From: Planctomycetaceae bacterium
GTDB taxonomy: Bacteria > Planctomycetota > Planctomycetia > Pirellulales > Pirellulaceae
Reading direction: 5' to 3'
Assembly (NCBI GenBank): GCA_007694185.1
Contig: RECD01000155.1
Location: forward strand, 40,767 to 104,766
DNA: 64,000 nt
A program made the position numbers and the translations under genes. Position 1 is the stretch's first letter, and each line of letters opens with the position of its first letter. This document shows, one piece after another, positions 25,329 to 34,600 of the stretch. Below the pieces are notes generated by a model that searched no databases, was not told the origin of the DNA, and saw only the letters and a program-made list of their open reading frames with translations.

Positions 25329-26465
25329 CTAGCGACAGGCCAAGATGGCCGCTTCGATTTCCGGTAACGAGTCGCAGGCGACCAGTTCCACGTGACCGAT
25401 CCGCGTCGGCAGCACGAACCGCAGCAGGGCATGCGCCACTTTCTTGTCTTTTTTCATCACCGGCACCATCGCCTGCGGGTCGGCCTCGGGCCAACGGGTC
25501 GGCAAGCCGCAGGCGGTCAGCAACACGTCCTGCCGGGCGACGAATTCGTCGCCGATCCGGCCCAACGACCGGGCTAGCCTCGCCGCCATCGCCATCCCGA
25601 TCGCGACCGCCTCCCCGTGAGTGAACACGCCGTAACCGGCCGTCGCTTCGATCGCGTGACCGAAGGTGTGGCCGTAGTTCAGGATCGCCCGACGCCCCGA
25701 AGTCTCCCGTTCGTCGTCCGCAACGACCGCCGCTTTGATCCGGCAACAGGTCATGATCGCGCGGGCCACGACGTCGTCTCGTCGAGCCAACAGGTGGTCG
25801 GCGTTCGCTTCCAGCCAATCGAAAAAGTCGGCGTCTTCGATCAGCCCATACTTGATGACTTCCGCGAGCCCGCCGCGATACCCGCGGTCGTCGAGCGTTC
25901 GCAGGGTGGCCGTGTCGATCACGACCAACGACGGCTGCCAAAAGGCGCCAACCAGGTTTTTGCCGCCAGCCAAATTGATGCCGGTCTTTCCCCCCACGCT
26001 GCTGTCGACCATCGAAAGGAGTGTCGTGGGGAGTTGTACCAGTCGGATGCCTCGGGCATAGGTCGCGGCCGCGAATCCGGCCAAGTCGCCGACCACCCCG
26101 CCACCGACGGCGATCACGACGGATCTCCGGTCCGCCCCGCTGGCCAGCATCCAATCCCAGAGCCTGCCGAGACTCTCCAACGACTTGCTCGGTTCACCGC
26201 TGGGAACCGTGAACAGGTCGCAGCGACCCGTTTCGCCGAACCCCTCGACCAGGGGATTGCCCCAACGCTGGCGGACCGCTTCGTCGCAGACGACCAACGT
26301 GTGGGTCAGGTCGGGTAGCGATTGTCGCACCCGGTTCACGACCGAATCCCAGGCGTCGCACTGGACGATGATCGGGTAGCCACGGCCGCCCAGTTCGACA
26401 CGCAACTCGTCGGTTCGCCCTTGCGGCAGCCGATTCTCGCCGGTCAGATGATCAGTATCGTTCAC
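25329..26465 (-). CDS. aroB: 3-dehydroquinate synthase
   Basis: Second enzyme of the shikimate pathway, cytoplasmic, using NAD and a divalent metal. The 378-residue product contains VIAVGGGVVGDLAGFAAA, PTTLLSMVDSSVGGKTGIN and the metal-binding LNYGHTFGHAIEA. Length and motif order match the family. It is divergent from the membrane-anchored unknown gene. The 77-bp spacer has the AT-rich GGATAATATTCG at about 26487-26498, a possible shared -10 zone. Confidence 0.95.
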   Translation of the reverse strand: MNDTDHLTGENRLPQGRTDELRVELGGRGYPIIVQCDAWDSVVNRVRQSLPDLTHTLVVCDEAVRQRWGNPLVEGFGETGRCDLFTVPSGEPSKSLESLGRLWDWMLASGADRRSVVIAVGGGVVGDLAGFAAATYARGIRLVQLPTTLLSMVDSSVGGKTGINLAGGKNLVGAFWQPSLVVIDTATLRTLDDRGYRGGLAEVIKYGLIEDADFFDWLEANADHLLARRDDVVARAIMTCCRIKAAVVADDERETSGRRAILNYGHTFGHAIEATAGYGVFTHGEAVAIGMAMAARLARSLGRIGDEFVARQDVLLTACGLPTRWPEADPQAMVPVMKKDKKVAHALLRFVLPTRIGHVELVACDSLPEIEAAILACR

Positions 26466-26542
26466 GACGGACGACTCCCCAAGCGCGGATAATATTCGAA
26501 ATCAAGTTTCGTCCCCTCTGGCTGCGGTATCTCTAACGGCTC

Positions 26543-27181
26543 ATGGTTTCAAGCTCAAGTCCCACCACGATGGACGAACGTCGCGAACGTCCCGCCGATT
26601 GGGTTGACCACCCCAAAATCCCGATCACCCGCCGGGCGATTCTCGCCGGACTCGTGATCTTGGTGCTGGGTGTAGTCGGTGCCCTGTCGAGTGCCTATTT
26701 TCGGCGCACCCGGCTGGAGATGACCACCGAGTATCTCGGGGGGGACGCGATCAGGGCTTTGCAATCGGCCCACCAGGTAGTCCTGTACCTCGAACCGATC
26801 GGGGCGACCGACGCGACCGGCCAAACGATCGACTTGACGGGAACGCCCGGCTTAGGACACCTCCGAAAAGCGTTATTGGACGAGCGGCACTACGACTGGA
26901 CGACGCAACAAGATCTCGCCGTCCAAATGCACCGCTCGCCCCAAGCCCAACTCGCGTCGCTCACTTTCACCGACCCCAGGGGCGAAATCCCCGAGGCGAC
27001 TTTGCAATTGGAACTTTCGGAGGGCTGGGTCGCCTCGCCAGCGGGGGACCGTGTCGTCCGGCTGTCCCCGCGGGTCCAGCCCGCCGTCCGGCATTTCTTG
27101 GTCGTGATCAGCAACGCCCAGCAGACCTACTACGATCGTCGTCGCCAAGCCGAATCCGGTGACGAGCCCCGACCGCAATGA
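26543..27181 (+). CDS. Membrane-anchored protein of unknown function
   Basis: A 212-residue protein with one N-terminal membrane helix (RAILAGLVILVLGVVGALSSAYF, about residues 31-53) after a hydrophilic, charged leader of ~30 residues. The rest is soluble: DAIRALQSAHQVVLYLEPIG, then several beta-like segments and a charged C-terminus (YYDRRRQAESGDEPRPQ). I recognise no domain. It is co-directional with the UvrC-like gene, 113 bp away, but a functional link is not evident. Confidence 0.72.
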   Translation: MVSSSSPTTMDERRERPADWVDHPKIPITRRAILAGLVILVLGVVGALSSAYFRRTRLEMTTEYLGGDAIRALQSAHQVVLYLEPIGATDATGQTIDLTGTPGLGHLRKALLDERHYDWTTQQDLAVQMHRSPQAQLASLTFTDPRGEIPEATLQLELSEGWVASPAGDRVVRLSPRVQPAVRHFLVVISNAQQTYYDRRRQAESGDEPRPQ

Positions 27182-27294
27182 CCCCCCCGAATTGCGATTG
27201 GTTCCTCCGCCCGAAGTTGGCATAATCGTTGGCGGCGTCCGCAACCGGGACAGCCGCTGGGACGAGGGAGCGATTCGGGGAGGCAGGGACGCGC

Positions 27295-28554
27295 ATGGAT
27301 ATTTTGGGGAAACCCCGCTCGCCGGTCGAGGCCGACTTCGGTCCCGATCCGCTGATGCCGCATCCCACTCGGCCGCTGGTTCGCGTCAGCGAGCGATCAC
27401 GAAACTCGCTTCGCGATGAGGTCGCCCGTCGCTGCCCGACCGTTCCCGGCGTTTACGGAATTCTCGATCGCGGCGGCACGCTGATCTATGTCGGTAAAAG
27501 CAAGTCGCTGCGGCATCGCTTGCTCGGTTACTTCGCCTCCTCCAGTCGGGCCGAGAAATCTGGCCGGATCATCGAAGCCGCTCGTGGGGTTCAGTGGGAG
27601 ACCCAGCCGAGCGAGTTTGCCGCGTTACTCCGCGAACAGCAGCTGATCCGCCGATTTCGTCCCCGCTGGAACGTCCAGGGCATCCCTGAACGTCAACGAC
27701 CGCTCTACCTTTGCTTGGGACGCCCTCCGGCTCCCTACTTTTTCATTTCCGCCAACCCGCCGCGGGATCTGATCGCCTGCGAAGGGCCTTTTTATGGCAT
27801 GGAACGGATGAACCGCGCGGTCGATGCGCTCAACCAATACTTCCGATTGCGGGATTGCAGCCAAAAAACGCCGTTTCATTTCGCCGATCAATTGTCGCTC
27901 TTTCCCGTCGAACACCGCCCGGGATGTTTGCGATACGAAACCGGGACTTGCCTCGGGCCGTGCGCCGGAGCCTGCACTCGAGGCACCTACGACGCCCAGG
28001 TGAACGCCGCCCAAAGCTTTCTCGAAGGGTTCAATGACGAACCGGTCGTCGCCCTCCGCGACGCGATGGAATCCGCTTCCCGCAACCTGCAATTCGAACT
28101 GGCAGCCCGTCGCTTGGCCGATTCCCTCGCCGTCGACTACCTCTATCGCAAGCTGACCCGCTTGGCCGAAGTTCGCCGCGGTTACTCATTCGTCTATCCC
28201 GTTCCTGGCTTCGACCATTGCCACACCTGGTATCTGATCCGCGCCGGTGAAGTGTCGGATACCCTGCCGGCACCGACCTGCGCAAGAAGCTACAAGGCGG
28301 TGCGGGAACGGATCGTATCCTGGCAAACCCAGGCCCGCGCCACTTGCGACCGTGGCCATGGCCCGCATGCCCATACGCTCAATTTGGTCGCCTCTTGGTT
28401 TCGCAACCGTCGCCAAGAATTGGAACGGACGTTCCATCCGGATCGCGCGGGCCGCGTCTACCCGCGGGCGCTCAAGCCGCTCGTCCCGACCAGTGATCAA
28501 CGTGCCCGAAGTCAAACCGCCCATGACCAACGTGCCCGCGACCAAGCCGTCTGA
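27295..28554 (+). CDS. Half-length UvrC (Cho-like) GIY-YIG excinuclease
   Basis: A 419-residue homologue of the N-terminal half of UvrC. The GIY-YIG domain starts TVPGVYGILDRGGTLIYVGKSKSL, followed by the helical region and the Cys cluster PGCLRYETGTCLGPCAGAC at the position where UvrC holds its 4Fe-4S site. The UvrB-binding UVR motif (ALRDAMESASRNLQFELAARRL) follows. The RNase-H-like second nuclease domain and HhH domain of UvrC are missing, so only the 3' incision could be made, as in E. coli Cho. A GGAGG-like site precedes the ATG at 27295. The tail repeats DQRARSQ/DQRARDQ. Confidence 0.85.
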   Translation: MDILGKPRSPVEADFGPDPLMPHPTRPLVRVSERSRNSLRDEVARRCPTVPGVYGILDRGGTLIYVGKSKSLRHRLLGYFASSSRAEKSGRIIEAARGVQWETQPSEFAALLREQQLIRRFRPRWNVQGIPERQRPLYLCLGRPPAPYFFISANPPRDLIACEGPFYGMERMNRAVDALNQYFRLRDCSQKTPFHFADQLSLFPVEHRPGCLRYETGTCLGPCAGACTRGTYDAQVNAAQSFLEGFNDEPVVALRDAMESASRNLQFELAARRLADSLAVDYLYRKLTRLAEVRRGYSFVYPVPGFDHCHTWYLIRAGEVSDTLPAPTCARSYKAVRERIVSWQTQARATCDRGHGPHAHTLNLVASWFRNRRQELERTFHPDRAGRVYPRALKPLVPTSDQRARSQTAHDQRARDQAV

Positions 28555-28571
28555 CTCATCGCTTCAGACGG
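28547..28571 (+). terminator. Hairpin spanning the stop codon of the UvrC-like gene
   Basis: CCGTCTGA and TCAGACGG form a perfect 8-bp stem with a 9-nt loop. The stop codon TGA is part of the left arm. There is no T-tract. Confidence 0.45.
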
Positions 28572-28627
28572 TCATCTGGCGTCCGCGGTTGCCGCCCGAA
28601 CCACGGAAGTGAGCTGAACCCGCACGC

Positions 28628-28647
28628 CTGAATTCGCCGCTTTTCAG
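28628..28647 (-). terminator. Hairpin abutting the photolyase stop codon
   Basis: CTGAA and TTCAG form a 5-bp stem with a 10-nt loop. It begins at the base directly after the photolyase stop codon. Confidence 0.3.
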
Positions 28648-30159
28648 TCATTCCCGACTTTTTCCCCTACGCTCAGGCCGCCTCCGGCTGCCGTGCTGCT
28701 GATACACCCGTACCGCCTCGGCTTTCGCATCCGCCCGACCGCGGACCGCGAAGATTCGCTCCCGCGCCATCCGGTACGCGGTCGCATGGTCGACGATCGG
28801 CGCCGGATAGTCCCGGCCGATGAGGCAGCCGTACGCATGCTGCGGCAACGCCGGCGTCTTGTGAGGTTCAGCCAATTGGTCCGTCGGGAAACCGGCCAGT
28901 TCCGGCACCCATCGGCGGATGAACTCACCGTCGGGGTCTTGATCACGCGCCTGCTTGATCGGCGAGTAAATCCTGACCGTGTTGATCCCGGTCACGCCCG
29001 ATTGCATTTGGAATTGTGAGTAATGGATGCCCGGTTCGAAGTCGAGAAACTGCCTCGCCAGATAGACCGCAGTCGGTCGCCAATGGAGCCACAAGTGATA
29101 GGACGCGAACGAGACGAGCATCGCTCGCATTCGAAAATTGATCCAGCCGGTCTTCCGCAGTGACCGCATGCAGGCATCGACCAGCGGATAGCCCGTCTGC
29201 CCTTCGCACCAGGCCGCGAACTTCGTCTCATCAAATTCTCGCTCGCGGAGCCCGTCATAGGCCCGATTCATATTTTCAAACTCGATCCGAGGTTCGTCTT
29301 CGAGCTTTTGAATGAAGTGGCAATGCCACCGCAGTCGGCCGGCGAAGGAACTGAGCGACGAAGCCCACCCGCGATCGAGTTCCACTCCCTGCCGTTTGCA
29401 CTCGCGGACCTCGGTCCGCCTCGCTTCCGTCGCTTGGTGAACCTGCTTGATGCTGATCGATCCCCAGGCGAGGTGCGGGCTGAGCCGCGAGCAACCGGTC
29501 TGACCGGTCACGGGTGACGACATTTCGGTCCGATAATTCGCCCCCCGTTCCTCGAGGAAACCGGTCAGCGTTTCGTGTGCCCGAGTCTCCCCGCCGGCTT
29601 GGGCTGCGCACTTCTCGCCCGGTCCGACCCCCAAGTCCTCCGCCGTCATCCTCCGCGAGGGTTCGATCCCGCTGGCCGCGAGCACCCGGCCCGGTGCCGC
29701 GATGATCGGTTGGCTCATGCGGACGAGCCACGACCGCGCCCAGCCGTCACGATCCTTCAGTCGTCGCACCACGCCCGTCTGAGGGAATTCGTGCCAGGTG
29801 ATCGAACGCCGCTTCGCCCAAGCCGCCACCCGCCGGTCGCGGCGGTAGGTCCAGTCGCTTCCCGTCTCCTCATGGCTCCAAATCGCTTCGATCCCGACCT
29901 GCTGCCGGATCGTCTCCAACACCTCCGGCATCGTGCCGACCCGAAACGTGACTCGTCCACCCAACTCCCTCAACCCCTGGTCCAGTTCCGCCAAACACTC
30001 GTTCACGAACCGCAGGTGGGACGGATCGAACTCGGGCGATTCGAGCCATTCCCGCTCGTAGACGAACAGCACGACGCACTCGCCTCGCAGCGCCGCCTCC
30101 GTGAGCGGCGCGTGGTCTCGGAGCCGCAAATCCCGCTTTAGCCAAACGACCTGAACCAC
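28648..30159 (-). CDS. Photolyase/cryptochrome-family FAD flavoprotein
   Basis: A 503-residue protein with an N-terminal antenna-binding Rossmann domain (VVWLKRDLRLRDHAPL) and a C-terminal FAD domain (LSPHLAWGSISIKQVHQ, GQTGYPLVDACMRSLRKTGWINFRMRAMLVS). In CPD photolyases a NNGGWQW-like motif follows. Here the corresponding stretch reads GIHYSQFQMQSGVTGINT, so the Asn contacting FAD N5 and the neighbouring Trp residues are replaced. This suggests a distinct subclass, possibly cryptochrome-like or a divergent photolyase. It converges with the Cho-like nuclease gene. Confidence 0.87.
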   Translation of the reverse strand: MVQVVWLKRDLRLRDHAPLTEAALRGECVVLFVYEREWLESPEFDPSHLRFVNECLAELDQGLRELGGRVTFRVGTMPEVLETIRQQVGIEAIWSHEETGSDWTYRRDRRVAAWAKRRSITWHEFPQTGVVRRLKDRDGWARSWLVRMSQPIIAAPGRVLAASGIEPSRRMTAEDLGVGPGEKCAAQAGGETRAHETLTGFLEERGANYRTEMSSPVTGQTGCSRLSPHLAWGSISIKQVHQATEARRTEVRECKRQGVELDRGWASSLSSFAGRLRWHCHFIQKLEDEPRIEFENMNRAYDGLREREFDETKFAAWCEGQTGYPLVDACMRSLRKTGWINFRMRAMLVSFASYHLWLHWRPTAVYLARQFLDFEPGIHYSQFQMQSGVTGINTVRIYSPIKQARDQDPDGEFIRRWVPELAGFPTDQLAEPHKTPALPQHAYGCLIGRDYPAPIVDHATAYRMARERIFAVRGRADAKAEAVRVYQQHGSRRRPERRGKSRE

Positions 30160-30339
30160 CCTTTCTCCCTTTCTGCTCGACTGTCGGAAACTCGATGACC
30201 CGTCGCCCCTCGCCAGACCGCAGTTCGAGACTCACGGTTCACCCGGGAAGCCACGACCATCGACCTGCCACAGTCTTCCAGCCGGGCTAGGCCCCTCCGC
30301 AAAAAGTTCCCAATCGGTCTAGGTGGTCAGCCGCGTCGG

Positions 30340-30376
30340 AGTAAACCGCGAGCCGCTAATCGGTTTACTTAGCGGC
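30340..30376. repeat. Two interleaved perfect inverted repeats
   Basis: AGTAAACCG (30340-30348) pairs with CGGTTTACT (30361-30369), nine bases. GCCGCTAA (30352-30359) pairs with TTAGCGGC (30369-30376), eight bases. The left arm of the second repeat lies in the loop of the first, and its right arm follows immediately, so the two stems cannot both form fully. A chance origin of two perfect crossed repeats in 37 bp is unlikely. It could be a binding site, an RNA switch or a mobile/REP-like unit. Confidence 0.6.
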
Positions 30377-30625
30377 CCGGCGGGGGCTCGTTGTTCCTCA
30401 CCTTTTCTACATTCAATTCGGCAATTTCGATGGGACCTGCCTCCGATGTTTCACAGCCTGAATTTCGCGGTCCGTCGAACCCGTGGTCCGCCAGCGGGGC
30501 TTGATTAATGCGTTTGGCCGTCAAATGACGCAATTTACCGCGATACCGGTCGACTTCAGCCGCAACGCATGTTTGGCTCGCTTGCGATTGGCGGGATAAC
30601 CAGCCAGCGAGTTTTCTGACAATTG

Positions 30626-30654
30626 TTGAACTCGGTGATTTCCGCTGGTAAGCT
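30626..30654 (+). promoter_or_regulatory. Weak sigma-70-like promoter for the ECF sigma gene
   Basis: TTGAAC (30626-30631) and TAAGCT (30649-30654) are separated by 17 bp. The match to consensus is only partial. Its position argues against the track start at 30623. Confidence 0.22.
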
Positions 30655-30709
30655 CGTTTCCCATGTTTGCGACCGGAACCCACCCCCGGCCATGCGGCCT
30701 GCGGACCAA

Positions 30710-31483
30710 ATGGCTGAGTCGTCCTCCCCAATGCCCCCTGCATGCATGCTGAACCCATCGTCCTCACAGCCTGAACATGCTTTCGCGACGACTCAGTGGA
30801 GCGTGGTAATTCGCGCCGGGCTGAGCCAACCGGGCTCTCGCGATGCGCTCGAACAGCTATGCAAAACTTACTGGTTTCCGATTTACGCTTACATTCGTCG
30901 CCGGGGCCGTAACCATCATGATGCGGTCGATTTGACACAGGGTTTTTTTGCGCATTTGCTGCAGGGGAATGCCCTGAAAAGCGTAAGCCGTGAAAGCGGA
31001 TGTTTCCGGGCCTTTCTGCTTGCCTGCGTCAAGAACTACATGGCGACCTGGGTGCGCTTTCACACCGCAGCTCGCCGGGGTGGTGGCAGATTCGTTCTCT
31101 CGATCGATCACGAACAAGTCGCGAAACAATATCAAGAGCAACTGGTCGACCCCTTTACTCCGGAAATGATTTTTGAGCGAACTTGGATCGAGACGCTGTT
31201 GCTGCGGGTCGGCGAGCGTTTGCGGCACGAACACGAACTAGCGGGGAAGTCGCAACTTTTCGAGCTGATCAAGGGCTACTTGGTCGCGTCCGCGGAGAAA
31301 ATCCCACAGGCCGAGATCGCAACGGAATTGCAGATCTCGGTTCCCGCCGTAGCGATGTCGATCTACCGATTGCGACAACGCTATGCACAATACGTGCGCG
31401 AGGCGATTGGTGAGACGCTTGCGGATCCATCTGAGATCGAAGACGAGCTGCAGCGGTTGATCGGCTTGCTGTCGTATGGCTAG
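30710..31483 (+). CDS. ECF-type RNA polymerase sigma factor (kinase-linked type)
   Basis: Sigma-70 family regulator with sigma-2 (ALEQLCKTYWFPIYAYIRRRG, DLTQGFFAHLLQ) and sigma-4 (IPQAEIATELQISVPAVAMSIYRLRQRY). The DLTQxFFxxLL form is typical of planctomycete ECF factors found beside Ser/Thr kinases. The start is uncertain: ATGs at 30692, 30710, 30731 and 30746 are all possible, and homology begins around AFATTQWSVV. I list 30710 (257 aa). No anti-sigma gene is present; the adjacent kinase gene suggests phosphorylation control, as shown for EcfP/PknT in Vibrio, but this is inferred. Confidence 0.88.
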   Translation: MAESSSPMPPACMLNPSSSQPEHAFATTQWSVVIRAGLSQPGSRDALEQLCKTYWFPIYAYIRRRGRNHHDAVDLTQGFFAHLLQGNALKSVSRESGCFRAFLLACVKNYMATWVRFHTAARRGGGRFVLSIDHEQVAKQYQEQLVDPFTPEMIFERTWIETLLLRVGERLRHEHELAGKSQLFELIKGYLVASAEKIPQAEIATELQISVPAVAMSIYRLRQRYAQYVREAIGETLADPSEIEDELQRLIGLLSYG

Positions 31484-31484
31484 T

Positions 31485-31501
31485 GCGGCGCCACCCGCCG
31501 C
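31485..31501 (+). terminator. Hairpin directly behind the sigma factor gene
   Basis: GCGGCG-CCACC-CGCCGC forms a 6-bp stem, starting one base after the stop codon. ATTTTTC lies about 20 bp further on. It may partly separate expression of sigma factor and kinase. Confidence 0.35.
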
Positions 31502-31646
31502 TGCGGCCTGAGTCGGTCGATTTTTCTCGTCGCGGTGTTAAGTTTCATCCGATTTCGCGTTTGCACTGTAGCCGACCTTCGTCGGGTGACCAAAGCCGGA
31601 AACACTCCCGTTCGATCGAACACCACGCGATACCCGTGCTCTCCCG

Positions 31647-34600
31647 ATGAAAAAGTGTGTCGCTTGCGGTAGACCGATCTGCGGTTCAGACTTTAATCAG
31701 CAGTGTATGCTTTGCCTCCTGAGCCTGGCCAGTGATCCGTCACAGGGTTTTGGAGACTTCGTTTTCGGCGAGTTCCAGGGGAATGAATTCCTTCGGCAAG
31801 GCGTCCTCCCGCAGTTCGGCGATTACGAGCTGACCGAGGAACTGGCACGCGGGGGCATGGGCGTTGTTTTTCAGGGCCGGCAAAAATCTTTGAACCGCCC
31901 GGTCGCCATCAAGCTCATCCTCGCCGGGCACCTGGCATCCAAAGAAGCGGTTCGTCGTTTCCGCGTGGAAGCTCAAGCCGCAGCAAAACTCGATCATCCG
32001 GCGATCGTCCCGGTCTTCGAAGTTGGTGAAATCGAGGGCCAGCACTTTTTGAGCATGAAATTCCTCGAAGGGGGAAATCTCCGCGAGCGGTTGGGTGAGT
32101 TCGTTCCGTCGACTCGGGACGGAGCTTCTGGCACCCTGCGGCAGCAGCGGAAGATTGCCGAACTGATATCCAGAGTCGCCGAAGCACTCGATTTCGCACA
32201 CAAGCACGGCGTGCTACATCGTGATATCAAACCCACAAATGTCTTGATCGATCACGCCGGACAACCGTACCTTTCCGACTTCGGATTGGCGAAGCTCCTC
32301 GACGCAGACGAGAGCGAACTGACGCATTCCGCGGCGGTCCTGGGTAGTCCGAGCTACATGGCGCCGGAACAAGCGGCCGGGAACCATGGCAATGTCACGA
32401 CCTCTACTGACATTTATGGCTTGGGGGCGGTGCTCTACGAGCTTTTGACAGGCCGCCCCCCCTTTCTAGCCGAGACGCCACTGGCAACCATGGCGCTCGT
32501 GGTCGGTGCCGCCCCCACACCACCTCGCAAATCAAATCCGTATATCGGCCGAGACCTGGAAACGATCGCTCTAAAATGTCTTGAAAAGCGACCACAAGAC
32601 CGCTACGGTTCAGTCGCGAACGTCGTTGAAGAACTTCAGCGTTACCTCGCAGGAAAGCCGATCCTGGCGCGGCCGATCACGCGACCGGAACAGCTTTGGC
32701 GGTGGTCCCGGCGGTCCCCTTGGGTCGCAGGGTTGACTGTGGCGCTTGTGCTGGCAGTCGGTTTCGGGATAGCGGGAGTGCTTTGGCAAGGGTACCTCGC
32801 CAGAGCGAACAACTTCGAATTGCGTGTGGCACTCAACCGGTCGCACCGCCTCAATATCGAAGCAATGATCGACCGCGGCGAAGACTCGCTGGCGTTAGCT
32901 CATTTGGCTGATCGAATTCGCAACGACCCGTCCGATTGGCAGTCAGCAATGCTAGCGACTTCGATTGTCCGTTCCCGCCGTTTTTTGCGACCCTTGTCGT
33001 TGCCCGCAGGACATGAGGGGGCGGAGATACTGCATGCCGTGATGCACCCCGCCGGTACCCTCTTTGCGACCGCTTCCGTAGACGGCACCGCGAGAGTCTG
33101 GGATGCCGACACAGGCGCGGAGCTTTGCCGTGCCACTCACACGGCGGCGGTTAACCGCGTCGCCTTCTCTCATGACGGCGCACTCATCGTGTCCGCTTCG
33201 TCTGACGGAAGTGTGAAAGTCACGTCGGTCGCAAGCTCTGAGGAAATCCTGAAAGTACCGCACCCCGCGGCGGTTCAGTTCGCATTGTTCGAACCGGACG
33301 GATCGGTGTTCATCACGAGTGCGTCCGACGCACGAATCCGCTTTTTCTCCACGACCGATGGCGGCCAACTTTCGGATTTTTCGCCCCATAGTCGGGCGAC
33401 GCACTTGGATGTGAGTGCCGATTGGAAGTCGCTCCTCGTCGGCTGCGAGTCGGGAGAGATGAGCCTGTGGGATATTTCCGACGTCGGCAATCCGCGACTT
33501 CGGACAGAACTCCCTGCGGTTCCCGGGCTGGTTGCTTGCTCTTTGGTAAATCAAGACCGCTACGTCTGCGTCGAAAAGGGCCGTGTTTCCTATCGTTCGA
33601 TCGAGAATTCGCAGGTCATATTCGAACGCGATACGCGATTGTATTCCCCCCCCGCCGTGGCGTTTCGGTCGAAACTCATTGCGACTCCCGTGGGCTCACG
33701 AATGGCGCAAATTTTTGAGCTCGAAGGAGGGCGGACGGTTTCGGATCGGCTGTTCAGTAACTACGGCCTCGTTTCGGCCGCGTTCGACAGCACCGAACGC
33801 TGGCTTGCCCGCGGCGATTTGGATTACTCGGTCATCGTTACGGACCTTCTTTCGAATCGTACGGCGGTAAGTCCGTTGTTGCTGTCATCGGTGCCTCACC
33901 AACTGCGGTTCAGCGACAATGGCGAGCGGTTGTTCATTGTTAGTGGCGAAATCTACTTACAGGCGGACCTCCCGCTCGTTTCCCGTTCAGCGGCCGTCTA
34001 CGAAATCACAGGGGCCACGAACGAGCGCACCTTTCGTCCCGACACGGCCCGCGCATCGTTGACCGCAGCCAGCACCGACGGCAATTGGTTCGCCGTCGCA
34101 GACCTGAAGGGGAATGTGCATCTTCTCGATCGCAGTTTTCGCTACGTGCGCACGCTCAGGATCGTGGACTCGCAATTCATTGTCGGACTCGCGTTCGTCA
34201 ACGATTCGCGGCGATTGGTCATCGGCGGAGCGGACGGTCGGTATTCGGTTTACGACGTCGAAACCGATCAGGTCGTTTGGAAGGCAGTCAACACGGGCCA
34301 CGCCGCTTACTGCTATCGCCTGAGTCCCGACGGTGAACTTCTCGCGGTGGGTGCGGATAACGGACACGTTACCTTGTGGGAATTGGAGTCGGCCGAACAG
34401 TTTGGGGAAACCCTGTTTCACGAGGCTTCCTTGAATGATGTGGGTTTTTCGAGGGATGGGCGATATTTGGCAACCGCCTCCGATGATAAGACCGGAAAAC
34501 TTTGGCAAGTGGGCGAAACAAAACTACTTTTGACAATGCGTCATCCGGCAGGTGTCCAGGCAGTGAAGTTTAGCCCCGATGGGAAGCGTGTTGTCACGGG

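Larger units (their letters stand above)
30160..30709. other. Long divergent intergenic region, photolyase / ECF sigma
   Basis: About 550 bp without a convincing ORF. It contains the interleaved inverted repeats at 30340-30376 and a weak sigma-70-like promoter at 30626-30654. Base composition is lower in GC than the flanking genes. Nothing else here has support. Confidence 0.5.

Noticed and set aside
25309-26154. 281-aa minus-strand ORF
   Set aside because: It is a frame-shifted shadow of aroB with Arg/Gly/Asp-rich composition.
30340-30376. True H-type pseudoknot using both stems
   Set aside because: The third loop would have no bases to cross a 9-bp stem, so simultaneous full pairing is not physically reasonable; alternative pairing is more likely.
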